Origin: Acetobacteroides hydrogenigenes
Lineage (GTDB): Bacteria; Bacteroidota; Bacteroidia; Bacteroidales; ZOR0009
Length of the DNA stretch: 64,000 nt
Assembly: GCF_004340205.1 (NCBI RefSeq)
Contig: NZ_SLWB01000011.1
Coordinates: forward strand, 1 to 64,000
Direction: 5' to 3'
The number at the start of each line of letters is the position of its first letter. The first letter of the stretch is position 1. The notes under the pieces were generated by a model. That model made no database searches and was not told the origin of the DNA. It worked only from the letters and a program-made list of their open reading frames with translations. Positions 21,737 through 30,693 of this stretch are shown one piece after another. A program made the translations under genes and the position numbers.

Positions 21737-22423
21737 CTACTCGCCAATGGCTCTAAGGTAGTTGCTGTACACCTGCTTCCAGTCTACCACCTTCCAGAGG
21801 TTGGCGAGGTAGTCGCCGCGCTTGTTGCGGTACTTGAGGTAGTAGGCGTGCTCCCACACGTCGATGTTGAAGATGGGATACCCTTCGGTTAGGGCTACAT
21901 CCATGAATGGGGCGTCCTGGTTGGCCGTTGTTGTAATGGTAAGCTTACCATCGGGCAGTACCAGCAGCCATGCCCAGCCCGATCCGAAGCGCGATAGCGC
22001 TGCCTTTTCCATCTCCTTCTTAAAGGCCTCAAGGCTACCGTACTGCTTCTCGATGATCTGCTTAAGTTCATCGGGCATTACGCTTTTCGAGGCAGGTGTA
22101 AGCACATCAAAGAACAGATTGTGGTTGTAAACGCCACCACCGTTATTGCGCACAGCTTGCTGTATGGGCTGGGGCAGCGTTCCTATGTTGCGCAGCAGCA
22201 TCATTAGCGGCATTGACTTCAAATCGGGGTAACTTTCTAGAGCCTTTACAAGGTTGGTCGCATATGCCGCATGATGCGCCGAGTAGTGTATGCGCATGGT
22301 GGTCGAATCGATGTAGGGTTCAAGATCGGCATAGCTGTATTTCAGTTTAACCTGTCCTTCTTGTGCGCTTGCCGCAACGAAAGTAAGAGCTAGGCTTACT
22401 ACGAGTATAAGAACTTTCTTCAT
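21737..22423 (-). CDS. Exported Fe/Mn superoxide dismutase
   Basis: 228 residues. A signal peptide (residues 1-20, ending AASAQ) precedes a full SodA/SodB-type enzyme. Metal ligands are H46, H101 (VYNHNLFFD), D188 and H192 (NIDVWEHAYY). It converts superoxide to H2O2 and O2. Most bacterial Fe/Mn-SODs are cytosolic; the signal peptide puts this one in the periplasm. The metal cannot be told safely from sequence. Confidence 0.93.
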   Translation of the reverse strand: MKKVLILVVSLALTFVAASAQEGQVKLKYSYADLEPYIDSTTMRIHYSAHHAAYATNLVKALESYPDLKSMPLMMLLRNIGTLPQPIQQAVRNNGGGVYNHNLFFDVLTPASKSVMPDELKQIIEKQYGSLEAFKKEMEKAALSRFGSGWAWLLVLPDGKLTITTTANQDAPFMDVALTEGYPIFNIDVWEHAYYLKYRNKRGDYLANLWKVVDWKQVYSNYLRAIGE

Positions 22424-22554
22424 AATAGGTACGATTAATGTTAGGAAGCGCCATTCTGTAGCGCTATTGCAATAAACCCTTTTTTGCCGATAATGTTTAA
22501 AAGCAAAAGGAGTCGACAGTATGTTGACCCCTTTTTTATAGAAATTGGTTGAGC

Positions 22555-24822
22555 CTAGTAGTTCTCAACCACAAGATCTGCGTCTTTTTCCATCTCCGTA
22601 TCTTTTACAATAAAATCACGTTCTGCCTTAAGCAGGTTGATGGTTTGGAGTAGCAGATTCTTCGTTTCGTTCAGAATGCCCAGGTAAAGGTTGCTGTTTC
22701 GGGTCGTTGCCTCGCCGTTCTTTATACGCTTAATCTGCTTTTTGCGGACCACGTTTAGCAGTTCAATAACCTGCTGCTGTTTCTTAATGATGTCGGGTAT
22801 TTCGTCGAACGTTTGCTCGTTAATAGCGCGGGTAATATCGCTGAATAGGGCCGACACTTCATAGTTAATGGATTTAAGTTCTACCACCTGATCCTTGTGT
22901 AGTCCTTTATGGTTATTGTCGATATGGTCGAATGCGGGTTTGGTAATAAAGCTAAGCGAATGGGCAATTTCGCGTAGGTAGTCAATTACCTGAACGTAGT
23001 AGTGGCCCGTTTCTATGGAATCGCTTTGCAGCTGCGTTAGCGTATGGTAGAGGTTTGCCTTGTACTTTTTGGTCTCAAAGGAGATCTCCTCCACATCATT
23101 ATTCAGCTTTTTGAGCAACTTGCGATCCTCGTTCGAAAGGCCATGTATGGTCTCGTTGTAGATAACCACAATGTTTCGTAAAGCCTTGTTTACCTCGTTT
23201 ACACAGCGCTTTACCACGGCCTCTTCCTTCATATCCAGCGGGATGTTGCTTTCAGTCTCTTCTTTAAGCTTTTTGTTGTGGATTTTATTCGATTTTAGGA
23301 TGAAGAATACAGCAATCGCAATCATAATAAATATGCCGATGACGCCGGTCCACGAAAGGAAAAGGGCAACAACCAACGATGCCGTAAATGCGATGAGCGC
23401 CGTAAATAGCCATCCCGAAATGACCGTAAGCACGCCGGTTACGCGGTAAACCGCGCTTTCGCGCCCCCAGGCACGATCGGATAGCGATGAAGCCATTGCA
23501 ACCATAAAGGTAACGTAGGTCGTAGAAAGAGGTAACTTTAGCGATGTTGCCGAGGATATCAAGATACTTGCAACAGTGAGGTTTACGGATGCTCGAAGCA
23601 TGTCAAACGAAGCGTCATGCTTTTTTGACTTATGTTGCTCTTCTACGTTAAAGCGTGAGGAGATAAACTTTTTCACCTTTTGGGGAAGAACCCTTTCTAT
23701 GGATGCATTGGCATTGAGAGCACCTCTTACAATGCCCCTGGATATACTTGTAGAACCAAACTTTTCGGATCCTGAATCTTGCCGTGCCAAGCCTATCTCA
23801 GTTTCGGTAACCGTACGTGCCTTTTTCGATAGCCAAAGCGTTATTGTCATAATGGCCCCGGCGATAACAAGGTAAATTGCATTGGTCGAAACCGGTTGTG
23901 CCAATTCACCCATCATGAGGTGTCCAGCAGGAACACCAGAGGTAAGGTATATTTGGTACGATTTTAGTCCTGCCATGAAAACCCCAATAAAATTAACCAA
24001 GTCGTTTCCTGCAAACGAAAGCGCAAGCGCAAATGTACCAGCAAGTACGATATACTTAAGTAGGTTGAAGTTGAATAGCGATATAAATAGTTGGAAGATT
24101 AGGGTTAGGGTTATAAATGAAAGACCTAGAATAGTTAAAGTATTCGATTCTATGTAGGCTATAAATTCGGGATTAAACACCGATGAGTCAACAATCCCTT
24201 TCATTATTATAAAATAAAGTATTGCGGTTAAGGCTATGCCGCCCCATATGGATCCAAGGTATTTGAATGTTTTTTTATAGTTGAAGGTAAAAATCAGACG
24301 GGTAACGTACATGGTAACTGCTCCCGCTATAAATGCTACCGCAATAGAAATGAATATTCCCGAGATGATGGCGAGCGCCTTTCCTGCATTTATGTACTGG
24401 GTTAGATCTGCAAGTGTAGCATCGGTATTGGCAATCTTAAAAAGCGATACGGCAACCGCAGCACCAAGCAATTCGAAGACTAGAGAAACCGTGGTAGAGG
24501 TTGGTAGGCCAAATGTGTTATAAAAGTCGAGCAGAATAACATCGGTGAGCATTACGGCCAGAAAAATGACCATTATTTCCATTAGGTAGAATTCCTGAGG
24601 ATGAAAAATCCCCTTTCGAGCAACCTCCATCATTCCTCCCGAGAAAACAGACCCTAAAAGAATTCCTAATGATGCTATAATCATAATGACATAGCGAGGT
24701 GCTGATTTAGAGCCTATGGCCGAGTTTAGAAAGTTTACGGCATCGTTACTTACCCCAACAACCAGATCTAAGATGGATAGCAGCAACAATACGGTAACAA
24801 TAATCAAAAGAACGTTATCCAT
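22555..24822 (-). CDS. PiT-family inorganic phosphate transporter with C-terminal PhoU/DUF47-like region
   Basis: About 755 residues. Two PHO4-type halves contain GVSNDAVNF (near 25) and FAGNDLVNFIGVF (near 270), variants of the GANDVAN signature, with 10-12 membrane helices. Residues 525-755 are soluble and alpha-helical (PhoU/DUF47-like), a fusion usual in Bacteroidota. Transport is probably proton- or Na-coupled phosphate uptake or release. The frame opens with a TTG at 24831; the ATG at 24822 is preferred. No two-component or PhoU gene is adjacent. Confidence 0.9.
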   Translation of the reverse strand: MDNVLLIIVTVLLLLSILDLVVGVSNDAVNFLNSAIGSKSAPRYVIMIIASLGILLGSVFSGGMMEVARKGIFHPQEFYLMEIMVIFLAVMLTDVILLDFYNTFGLPTSTTVSLVFELLGAAVAVSLFKIANTDATLADLTQYINAGKALAIISGIFISIAVAFIAGAVTMYVTRLIFTFNYKKTFKYLGSIWGGIALTAILYFIIMKGIVDSSVFNPEFIAYIESNTLTILGLSFITLTLIFQLFISLFNFNLLKYIVLAGTFALALSFAGNDLVNFIGVFMAGLKSYQIYLTSGVPAGHLMMGELAQPVSTNAIYLVIAGAIMTITLWLSKKARTVTETEIGLARQDSGSEKFGSTSISRGIVRGALNANASIERVLPQKVKKFISSRFNVEEQHKSKKHDASFDMLRASVNLTVASILISSATSLKLPLSTTYVTFMVAMASSLSDRAWGRESAVYRVTGVLTVISGWLFTALIAFTASLVVALFLSWTGVIGIFIMIAIAVFFILKSNKIHNKKLKEETESNIPLDMKEEAVVKRCVNEVNKALRNIVVIYNETIHGLSNEDRKLLKKLNNDVEEISFETKKYKANLYHTLTQLQSDSIETGHYYVQVIDYLREIAHSLSFITKPAFDHIDNNHKGLHKDQVVELKSINYEVSALFSDITRAINEQTFDEIPDIIKKQQQVIELLNVVRKKQIKRIKNGEATTRNSNLYLGILNETKNLLLQTINLLKAERDFIVKDTEMEKDADLVVENY

Positions 24823-25697
24823 TGTATTCAAAATTTGAATGTAAAATTACAATTCGATAAAAAACAAGTATTAACTCAATGTTAACAATGGGTTAACTGT
24901 AATTTATCGACAACTGAAATGTCATATATATTAAAGTGAAAAATCCCTTACCCATGCACGCGTGAATCTTTGATTATAACAGACAAACACCTATTTCGAT
25001 TCTTTGTTTTGGTTAACTTCAACTTTATCCGTGAACTAATAAAAATTATAAGCAGAATGGAAAATTTGTGAAGAGTTGCTTAATGTTTACTTAACATGAA
25101 GATGCAGGATGTTACCCATGCAGTTCGTAGTTGGACTACAATAAATTGGTAATTAAAGAAGAGCGACAAAGCATACTGTCTATTATAAAAAGGCAACGTA
25201 ATGGTTTAAATAGATATAGGAACAACAGAATTGCACCATTTTCAGCAGATTGTATTTCATTTTAGATCTAGCTTTAGTAAAACTGTTGCCTATTGAACTA
25301 CTAATTTGTAGTGTTTTAAACCAACACAATGATCACTAAAGAGCTCTATATTGGAGTTCTCCTGTTTTCGAATAGACATGATGCTTCTCGCAATGTAAAA
25401 AATAGAGATACTAAATATCCTCTCGCTAACCTTAGTCTAATTAAAACGCACGGGGCTCTGTGGCATTTAGCTAACGCTGAGCTCGCGTTGCTCGGTTGCA
25501 TTGCCGTCGAACTTAAAAAGCGGTCTAAGACCGCCATCAATCGCCAAACCAACCAAAACCATACACCAGTGCAGCCTCCACCAGGGCTGCGCTTTGCTTT
25601 TTTGCTACTCCGTATAACGGTTTGGCGAAAGCTATTTAGAAAAGTTGAATTCAGCGTAGCTGAACTTTGCCTTTAAATTTGCCTAGCCCTAGAATAA
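24823..25697. other. Long gene-free spacer with hairpins
   Basis: No credible gene: an open frame at 25329-25676 is compositionally odd and overlaps palindromes. A perfect 15-bp palindrome, GCGGTCTAAGACCGC, lies at 25520-25534, and GCAGCC/GGCTGC at 25571-25590 is followed by GCTTTGCTTTTTT, a terminator-like hairpin. The 25440-25640 part is GC-richer than the surrounding DNA and could hold a small RNA or a decayed gene. Confidence 0.45.
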
Positions 25698-26060
25698 TTC
25701 TAAGTTGAAAGATCACTAATCCGACTCAGATGTACCTATATCTACACTAGATTAAGGTTATTCTATGATGAAAGAACACTAATCTAACTCAGTTTTACCT
25801 AAATCTACATTAGATTAAGATTATTCTACGATGAGAGATCACTAATCCGACTCAGAATTACTAAATCTACGCTAGATTAAGGTAATTCTACGATGAGAGA
25901 TCACTAATCTGACATAGATTTACCTAAGTCTACACTAGATTAAAGTTATTCTACGATGAGAGAACACTGATCTAACTCAGTTTTACCTAAATCTACACTA
26001 GATTAAGGTAATTCTACGATGAGAGAACACTGATCTGACTCAGAATTACTACATCTACTT
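25698..26060. repeat. 63-bp minisatellite (5.8 copies)
   Basis: Units start at 25698, 25761, 25824, 25886, 25949 and 26012, spaced 63 bp except one of 62. Consensus parts are TTCTACGATGAGAGAYCACT, AATCYGACTCAG, TTACCTAAATCTACACTAGA and TTAAGGTTA. Each unit contains the hairpin AATCTA-CAC-TAGATT. No frame stays open through it. It lies just downstream of the LysR gene. Function unknown. Confidence 0.9.
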
Positions 26061-26103
26061 TAACATAAGGTGGGCTCAAGCGCAACTTTGGGAGTATTAT
26101 TTG

Positions 26104-26997
26104 CTACATTTCCTCCCGAAGAATGCCCTTTATGCTTTCTATTTCGTGTTGCCTTACACAACCCTTTACCGTAGCGAAATAAATGGTGTTTACGTAAGGA
26201 GCATACCCTTCCCAAAGAATAGATATTTGCCCATTCTCAACCTCCTTTTTACACAAGAAAGTCGGAATAACAGCTAAACCACTGGCAGACGATAGGCATC
26301 GAACTATTGAGTTGATGTTAGGGACAATAAAGTTGGGCCTAAAATTGGGACGCTGGGCAAAGTTTGCCTGCCAAAACTGATTAAGATGCTCCATCTCGCC
26401 TGTTGTGCCAAACCATTTCTGCTGCTTTAACCAGAGTTGAATGTTTTCGTGGTTTTTACTTTTAATGAGTTCGATAAACCCATCGGTAATAGTATTGCTA
26501 CCGCAAATCAAGGCTATCCGTTCCTCCGAGAAGGGCTCAAAGAGTATTGGCCGAGATTCATCTTTATTCGGGGTAATTACTATATCGACGATCCCTTTCT
26601 CAAGTTTTTCGAGCAGATCGATGTAATGACCAAACTGTACAACCAGGTTAAATGGAAGTGAGCTGATGTGCTTTTCCAGGCTGTACTGAAAGGTTTCAAA
26701 ACACATTCCAATGCTTACGGTTGGAGTTGCATCGTTGGTAGATCTTTTAAAGACTTTTTCAGCCTCTTCGAGCCTTGATAATGGTTCCTGAAGAAAAGCA
26801 TAAAGGACCTTACCTCGTTCGGTTGGAATCATTCTGCGAGCCTTTCTTTCGAAAAGCTTAAACCCCACATACGCTTCAAGCGAGTTGAGATGAAGGCTAA
26901 CACCCGGCTGAGATGCGAATAGCACTTGTGCTGCACCTGTCAGAGTGCCACTCTCGTATATGGCCTTAAATGTTCGATACCATTCGTAGTTTACCAT
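26104..26997 (-). CDS. LysR-family transcriptional regulator
   Basis: 297 residues from the ATG at 26997 (a TTG six bases upstream is less likely). N-terminal winged helix: WYRTFKAIYESGTLTGAAQV (residues 4-23), then QPGVSLHLNSLEAYVGFKLF. The rest is a LysR effector-binding domain. Divergent from two Old Yellow Enzyme genes, the classic arrangement for a LysR activator of its neighbours. The effector is unknown, probably an electrophile or a product of the enzymes. Confidence 0.9.
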   Translation of the reverse strand: MVNYEWYRTFKAIYESGTLTGAAQVLFASQPGVSLHLNSLEAYVGFKLFERKARRMIPTERGKVLYAFLQEPLSRLEEAEKVFKRSTNDATPTVSIGMCFETFQYSLEKHISSLPFNLVVQFGHYIDLLEKLEKGIVDIVITPNKDESRPILFEPFSEERIALICGSNTITDGFIELIKSKNHENIQLWLKQQKWFGTTGEMEHLNQFWQANFAQRPNFRPNFIVPNINSIVRCLSSASGLAVIPTFLCKKEVENGQISILWEGYAPYVNTIYFATVKGCVRQHEIESIKGILREEM

Positions 26998-27002
26998 GTT
27001 CA

Positions 27003-27015
27003 ATAGTATTACTAT
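27003..27015. promoter_or_regulatory. Palindrome between LysR and OYE genes (possible LysR site)
   Basis: ATAGTA-T-TACTAT is a perfect 13-bp inverted repeat just upstream of the LysR start, in the spacer shared with the divergent oxidoreductase. It is a candidate LysR-binding site (T-N11-A type). Confidence 0.5.
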
Positions 27016-27107
27016 AATAATACAAAGCCATAAATTAAACTATTTTTATTATACATGTCAACATAGTTCCTTTGCATCAGAGAAAAAAAACGGAATTGTT
27101 ATACAGC

Positions 27108-28205
27108 ATGAAAGAGATTTTTGAAAGCACGCAAATAAATGGCATGGTTCTCAAAAATAGGATCGTCCGATCGGCCTTATGGATGAAAATGGCCAATAGC
27201 GATGGGCTTGTAGCCGAGAATCTAATAAAAACCTATGAAGCACTAGGTAATGGAGGCTCAGGATTGGTAATTACAGGCTATGCAACGGTCTTAGAAAACG
27301 ACAGACCCAATAATGGAATGATTGGATCCTATAGTGATATTTTTTTAGAAGGATTAAGTAGGTTGTCCAGCGCCATCCAAAAGGGTGGAGCCAAAGCAGC
27401 ATTACAGCTTGCAGTTGGTGGATCTCAAAGTCATATTAGCGATAGAACCGGATTAGACTTCATAGGCCCCTCTGCTATCGAAAACAGGGTGACCAGAATT
27501 ACACCACGAGAGATGTCGCATGAAGACATAAAGCATGTAGCAAAGAGCTTTGGCAATGCCGCATATCGTGCTAAGCAAGCCGGATTTGATGCGGTACAGC
27601 TACATGCAGCACATGGATACCTACTTAGCCAGTTCCTGACACCATACTACAACCGACGTTCAGATGAATATGGAGGTGCAATACACAACCGTGCCCGAAT
27701 AATTTATGAAGTATATAAAGAGGTTCGAACACGTGTTGGAGCCGAATACCCTATTCTGGTAAAAATTAACCACGATGATTTTATGGACGAAGGCGAGGGA
27801 TTAACCTTTGATGAAGCCCTACAAGTCATAGAGCATCTGGATAGCCTAGGGGTAGATGCATTCGAAGTTAGCGGAACTAATGAATCATCGGGCAAGGGCA
27901 TTGGACCAGCACGTAAACGCATTAGTAAACTAGAAAACCAGTCGTACTACAAGAATGCGACAAGCATAATTGCTGATAGAGTAAAGGCACCTGTAATACT
28001 GATGGGAGGCAACAGAAACCTCCCCTTGGTACAGGAGATCTTAAATAGTAGCAATATTGAATACTTCTCCATAAGTCGTCCATTACTTTCGGAGCCAGAC
28101 CTACCCTTGAAGTGGAAAGGGAATAGCAGCTATATGCCAAGATGCATATCGTGCAACAAATGCAGCGAAACAACACCAAACAGCTGCTTTATGAACAGAA
28201 GGTAA
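27108..28205 (+). CDS. Old Yellow Enzyme-family NADH:flavin oxidoreductase
   Basis: 365 residues from MKEIFESTQI (an upstream extension to 27072 is less likely). The TIM-barrel FMN enzyme has KNRIVRSALWMKMA near 17-30, HAAHGYLLSQFLTPYYNRR near 164-182 with the substrate-binding His pair, and RSDEYGG. It ends with CISCNKC, a Cys pair seen in some single-domain family members and possibly metal-binding. It reduces activated alkenes or related electrophiles. Its end overlaps the open frame of the next OYE gene, with which it forms an operon. Confidence 0.9.
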   Translation: MKEIFESTQINGMVLKNRIVRSALWMKMANSDGLVAENLIKTYEALGNGGSGLVITGYATVLENDRPNNGMIGSYSDIFLEGLSRLSSAIQKGGAKAALQLAVGGSQSHISDRTGLDFIGPSAIENRVTRITPREMSHEDIKHVAKSFGNAAYRAKQAGFDAVQLHAAHGYLLSQFLTPYYNRRSDEYGGAIHNRARIIYEVYKEVRTRVGAEYPILVKINHDDFMDEGEGLTFDEALQVIEHLDSLGVDAFEVSGTNESSGKGIGPARKRISKLENQSYYKNATSIIADRVKAPVILMGGNRNLPLVQEILNSSNIEYFSISRPLLSEPDLPLKWKGNSSYMPRCISCNKCSETTPNSCFMNRR

Positions 28206-28243
28206 ACAACTTGTCCATTGAACAAAAATTTAAAACGAAGGAT

Positions 28244-29353
28244 ATGAAGCTATTTAACGAGATTAAAATTGGCGATAAGATTGCCAAGAATCGAATTGTA
28301 ATGCCCCCAATGACACGCTCGAGGGCAAGCAAAGGGGATATTGCCAATGAGCTAATGGCCGAATACTATGCTCAGCGAGCCTCTGCGGGACTAATTGTAT
28401 CGGAAGGAACACAAATCAGCCAGCAAGGTAAGGGCTATGCATGGACCCCTGGAATTTACACTCCAGAACAAATTGATGGATGGAAAAAGGTGACCAAGGC
28501 CGTGCATGCCCAAGAAGGAATTATATATGCACAGCTTTGGCATGTTGGCCGCGTATCCCACAATTCATTACAACCCAACAATCAAGCACCTGTTTCTTCG
28601 TCGGCCTTACGGGCAGAGGGCGTAAAAGTATTTATCGATCCTGAAGATAGAGGCCCTGAGGCAGGAACAGGTGAAATGGTTCAGCACTCTATGCCAAGAG
28701 CACTAAGCATTCCAGAAATTAGGGTAATCATAAAACAGTATGCCCAAGCAGCCCAAAATGCCATAGCAGCAGGATTTGATGGTGTAGAAATACATGCTGC
28801 TAATGGGTACCTAATCAACCAGTTTATTGATTCTGAATCCAATCAGCGAACTGATGAGTATGGTGGTGCATTAGAGAATAGGCTACGATTTATGAGGGAG
28901 GTTACCGAAGCCGTTGCCGATGCAATTGGAAAAGAAAAAGTGGGAATCCGGCTAGCTCCATTTACAACGCTGCAAGGAACTGTTGATCGGAATCCAAGCA
29001 AAACCTACCTTACAGCAGCAAGAATTCTTAACGAAATCGGAATCGGATACATCCATATTGCCGAAGCAGATTGGGATGATGCCCCAGAAATGCCGTTAAC
29101 GTTTAAGCAGGAACTGCGAAATCTGTTTTCAGGCGTAATAATCTATGCAGGAAAGTATACTAAGGAGCGAGCCGAAAAGATGATTGATTCCGGCTTGGCT
29201 GATATGGTAGGGTTTGGCAGACCTTTTATTGCAAATCCCGACCTTCCCTACCGCCTGCAAAATAACCTATCGCTTAACGAAGGCAATAGGCTAACCTATT
29301 TTGGAGGCACATCCAACGGATATACCGACTATCCCTTTGCAAACCTGAGATAG
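28244..29353 (+). CDS. Old Yellow Enzyme (alkene/NEM reductase, NemA-like)
   Basis: 369 residues from the ATG at 28244, preceded by GAAGGAT. The alternative in-frame starts back to 28142 would overlap the first OYE. KNRIVMPPMTRSRA, AQLWHVGRVSH, then HAANGYLINQFIDSESNQR, and RTDEYGG identify the classical OYE subclass (N-ethylmaleimide reductase type). It reduces alpha,beta-unsaturated carbonyls, quinones or nitro compounds using NAD(P)H. The two adjacent OYEs belong to different subclasses and so probably differ in substrate. Confidence 0.93.
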   Translation: MKLFNEIKIGDKIAKNRIVMPPMTRSRASKGDIANELMAEYYAQRASAGLIVSEGTQISQQGKGYAWTPGIYTPEQIDGWKKVTKAVHAQEGIIYAQLWHVGRVSHNSLQPNNQAPVSSSALRAEGVKVFIDPEDRGPEAGTGEMVQHSMPRALSIPEIRVIIKQYAQAAQNAIAAGFDGVEIHAANGYLINQFIDSESNQRTDEYGGALENRLRFMREVTEAVADAIGKEKVGIRLAPFTTLQGTVDRNPSKTYLTAARILNEIGIGYIHIAEADWDDAPEMPLTFKQELRNLFSGVIIYAGKYTKERAEKMIDSGLADMVGFGRPFIANPDLPYRLQNNLSLNEGNRLTYFGGTSNGYTDYPFANLR

Positions 29354-29408
29354 TACTGTATGAAAAAACAAAATGTATAACTTTTAGAGTTTACATTCCA
29401 TTAGATTG

Positions 29409-29437
29409 GCCATAGCTTAAGCGCTATGGCTATTTTT
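29409..29437. terminator. Intrinsic terminator between OYE and HxlR genes
   Basis: GCCATAGC-TTAAGC-GCTATGGC followed by TATTTTTATA. It lies between convergent genes ending at 29353 and 29436, and its T-run overlaps the end of the HxlR gene. Confidence 0.75.
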
Positions 29438-29819
29438 ATAGTGCATCAGCAATCTTAACCACAGTTGCGCGCTGATCGGCAACCATTTCGCCCCACTGAG
29501 CAATGGCATCAAGGAGCGGGATAAGCGATTTACCGAACTCGGTTAACTCGTACTCGACCTTTAGAGGAGGCTTGGACGTATACACCATACGGGTTACGAC
29601 CCCATCCTCCTCGAGCTGCTTCAGCTGTAGGCTCAGGGTTCGTTCGGTAACTACTGGTAGCGTTTTTCGCAGCTCATTATACCTTTTTTTTCCATCGCGA
29701 AGATGGTAAAGTATTACCGTTTTCCACTTACCCCCAATTATGTCCATGGTAATGCTCGTGGTACATGGATATAACTTACCATCAATACTATACAGTTCGC
29801 TAACACACTTTAACGCCAT
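29436..29819 (-). CDS. HxlR-family transcriptional regulator
   Basis: 127 residues from the ATG at 29819 (a TTG at 29828 is less likely). The winged-helix core is ITMDIIGGKWKTVILYHLRD, KRYNELRKTLP, VTERTLSLQLKQLEEDG, typical of HxlR. Cys 5 and Cys 19 (of ALKCVSEL and YPCTT) could be thiol sensors, as in YodB/HypR-type members that sense electrophiles. Divergent from the DJ-1 genes, so it likely controls them and itself. Confidence 0.9.
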   Translation of the reverse strand: MALKCVSELYSIDGKLYPCTTSITMDIIGGKWKTVILYHLRDGKKRYNELRKTLPVVTERTLSLQLKQLEEDGVVTRMVYTSKPPLKVEYELTEFGKSLIPLLDAIAQWGEMVADQRATVVKIADAL

Positions 29820-29829
29820 AAGCTTCAAC

Positions 29830-29845
29830 CTATCCTTTTGGATAG
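29830..29845. promoter_or_regulatory. HxlR-type operator (CTATCC-TTTT-GGATAG)
   Basis: A perfect 16-bp inverted repeat 10 bases upstream of the HxlR start and immediately downstream of its -7 element, the position expected for autorepression. Confidence 0.7.
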
Positions 29846-29851
29846 TTATTG

Positions 29852-29859
29852 CAAAGATA
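29852..29859 (-). promoter_or_regulatory. Bacteroidota -7 element for hxlR (TATCTTTG on minus strand)
   Basis: TATCTTTG on the minus strand, 32 bases before the HxlR start; the operator lies between it and the gene. Confidence 0.65.
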
Positions 29860-29871
29860 ATATGCTATACT

Positions 29872-29879
29872 TAGTTTTG
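29872..29879 (+). promoter_or_regulatory. Bacteroidota -7 element for the DJ-1 genes (TAGTTTTG)
   Basis: TAGTTTTG on the plus strand fits TAnnTTTG; divergent to the HxlR promoter, with the -7 elements 12 bases apart. Confidence 0.55.
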
Positions 29880-30011
29880 CAACTATAAATATTATAGTAC
29901 AAACATAGCAAAAGGTGATAGCGTCGCTCCTCCTCTTGATGAAGGCGCCAACAAGAAATAGGATTAGAGTGGCAATAATATGGTGCCGTTTGCATTAAAA
30001 TTTCGTTGATA

Positions 30012-30686
30012 ATGAAGAAAGTGTTATTTGTGGTAAGTAGCCATAGCGTTAAGGGCGCTACAGGAGAGCCTACTGGATACTACCTTGGAGAAGTTTCTCA
30101 TACATGGAGCGTACTTCATGATGCAGGCTTAGAAATTGACTTTGTTAGTCCAAAGGGAGGTGAAGCCCCCGGTGAGGGTTTTGACTTTACCGATCCCATA
30201 AACAAGAAATTTTGGGATAACGATGAGTATCGCTCGAAAATTCAGAACACGCTAAAGCCAAGTGATGTAGATGTGGATCAATACGTTGCCATATACTATG
30301 CAGGTGGACATGGCACCATGTGGGATTTTGCAGACAACACAGAATTGCAGCAAATTACTAAACAAATTTACGAGGGCGGAGGTTATGTTGGTGCTGTTTG
30401 CCATGGACCTGCAGGCTTGCTTAACGTTCGCCTAAGCAATGGAGACAACCTCGTAAAGGGTAAGCGTGTAAATACGTTTACTGATGCAGAGGAACGCGCT
30501 ATAAATCTCGACAAGATTGTACCCTACATGCTCGAAACTGAGATGAAAAAGCGTGGAGTACTGTTTGAGTCATCGGGATTGAGGGAGCCTCACGTAGCGG
30601 TAGACGACAGGCTAGTAACCGGACAAAACCCGGCATCGGCAAAAGGAGTCGGAGAGGCGTTACTTCAACTTATTAACCAACAATAG
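30012..30686 (+). CDS. DJ-1/PfpI family protein (Hsp31-like, cytosolic)
   Basis: 224 residues from the ATG at 30012. MKKVLFVVSSH opens a class I glutamine-amidotransferase-like fold. The nucleophile elbow is GAVCHGPAG (Cys 130, His 131); AGGHGTMWDF (97-106) completes the site. Known roles of this subfamily include glyoxalase III and chaperone/deglycase activities against methylglyoxal. It lacks a signal peptide, unlike its neighbour, so it works in the cytosol. Confidence 0.88.
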   Translation: MKKVLFVVSSHSVKGATGEPTGYYLGEVSHTWSVLHDAGLEIDFVSPKGGEAPGEGFDFTDPINKKFWDNDEYRSKIQNTLKPSDVDVDQYVAIYYAGGHGTMWDFADNTELQQITKQIYEGGGYVGAVCHGPAGLLNVRLSNGDNLVKGKRVNTFTDAEERAINLDKIVPYMLETEMKKRGVLFESSGLREPHVAVDDRLVTGQNPASAKGVGEALLQLINQQ

Positions 30687-30693
30687 TAGCAAT

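Noticed and set aside
21513-21761. Repeat protein encoded by the 42-bp array as a definite gene
   Set aside because: Overlaps the superoxide dismutase gene antisense and has no independent coding support; kept only as a finding.
25329-25676. 115-codon open frame
   Set aside because: Overlaps a perfect palindrome and a terminator-like hairpin, no recognisable domain or ribosome site.
25698-26060. CRISPR array interpretation of the 63-bp repeats
   Set aside because: Whole 63-bp units are repeated including the 'spacer' part, so there is no spacer diversity.
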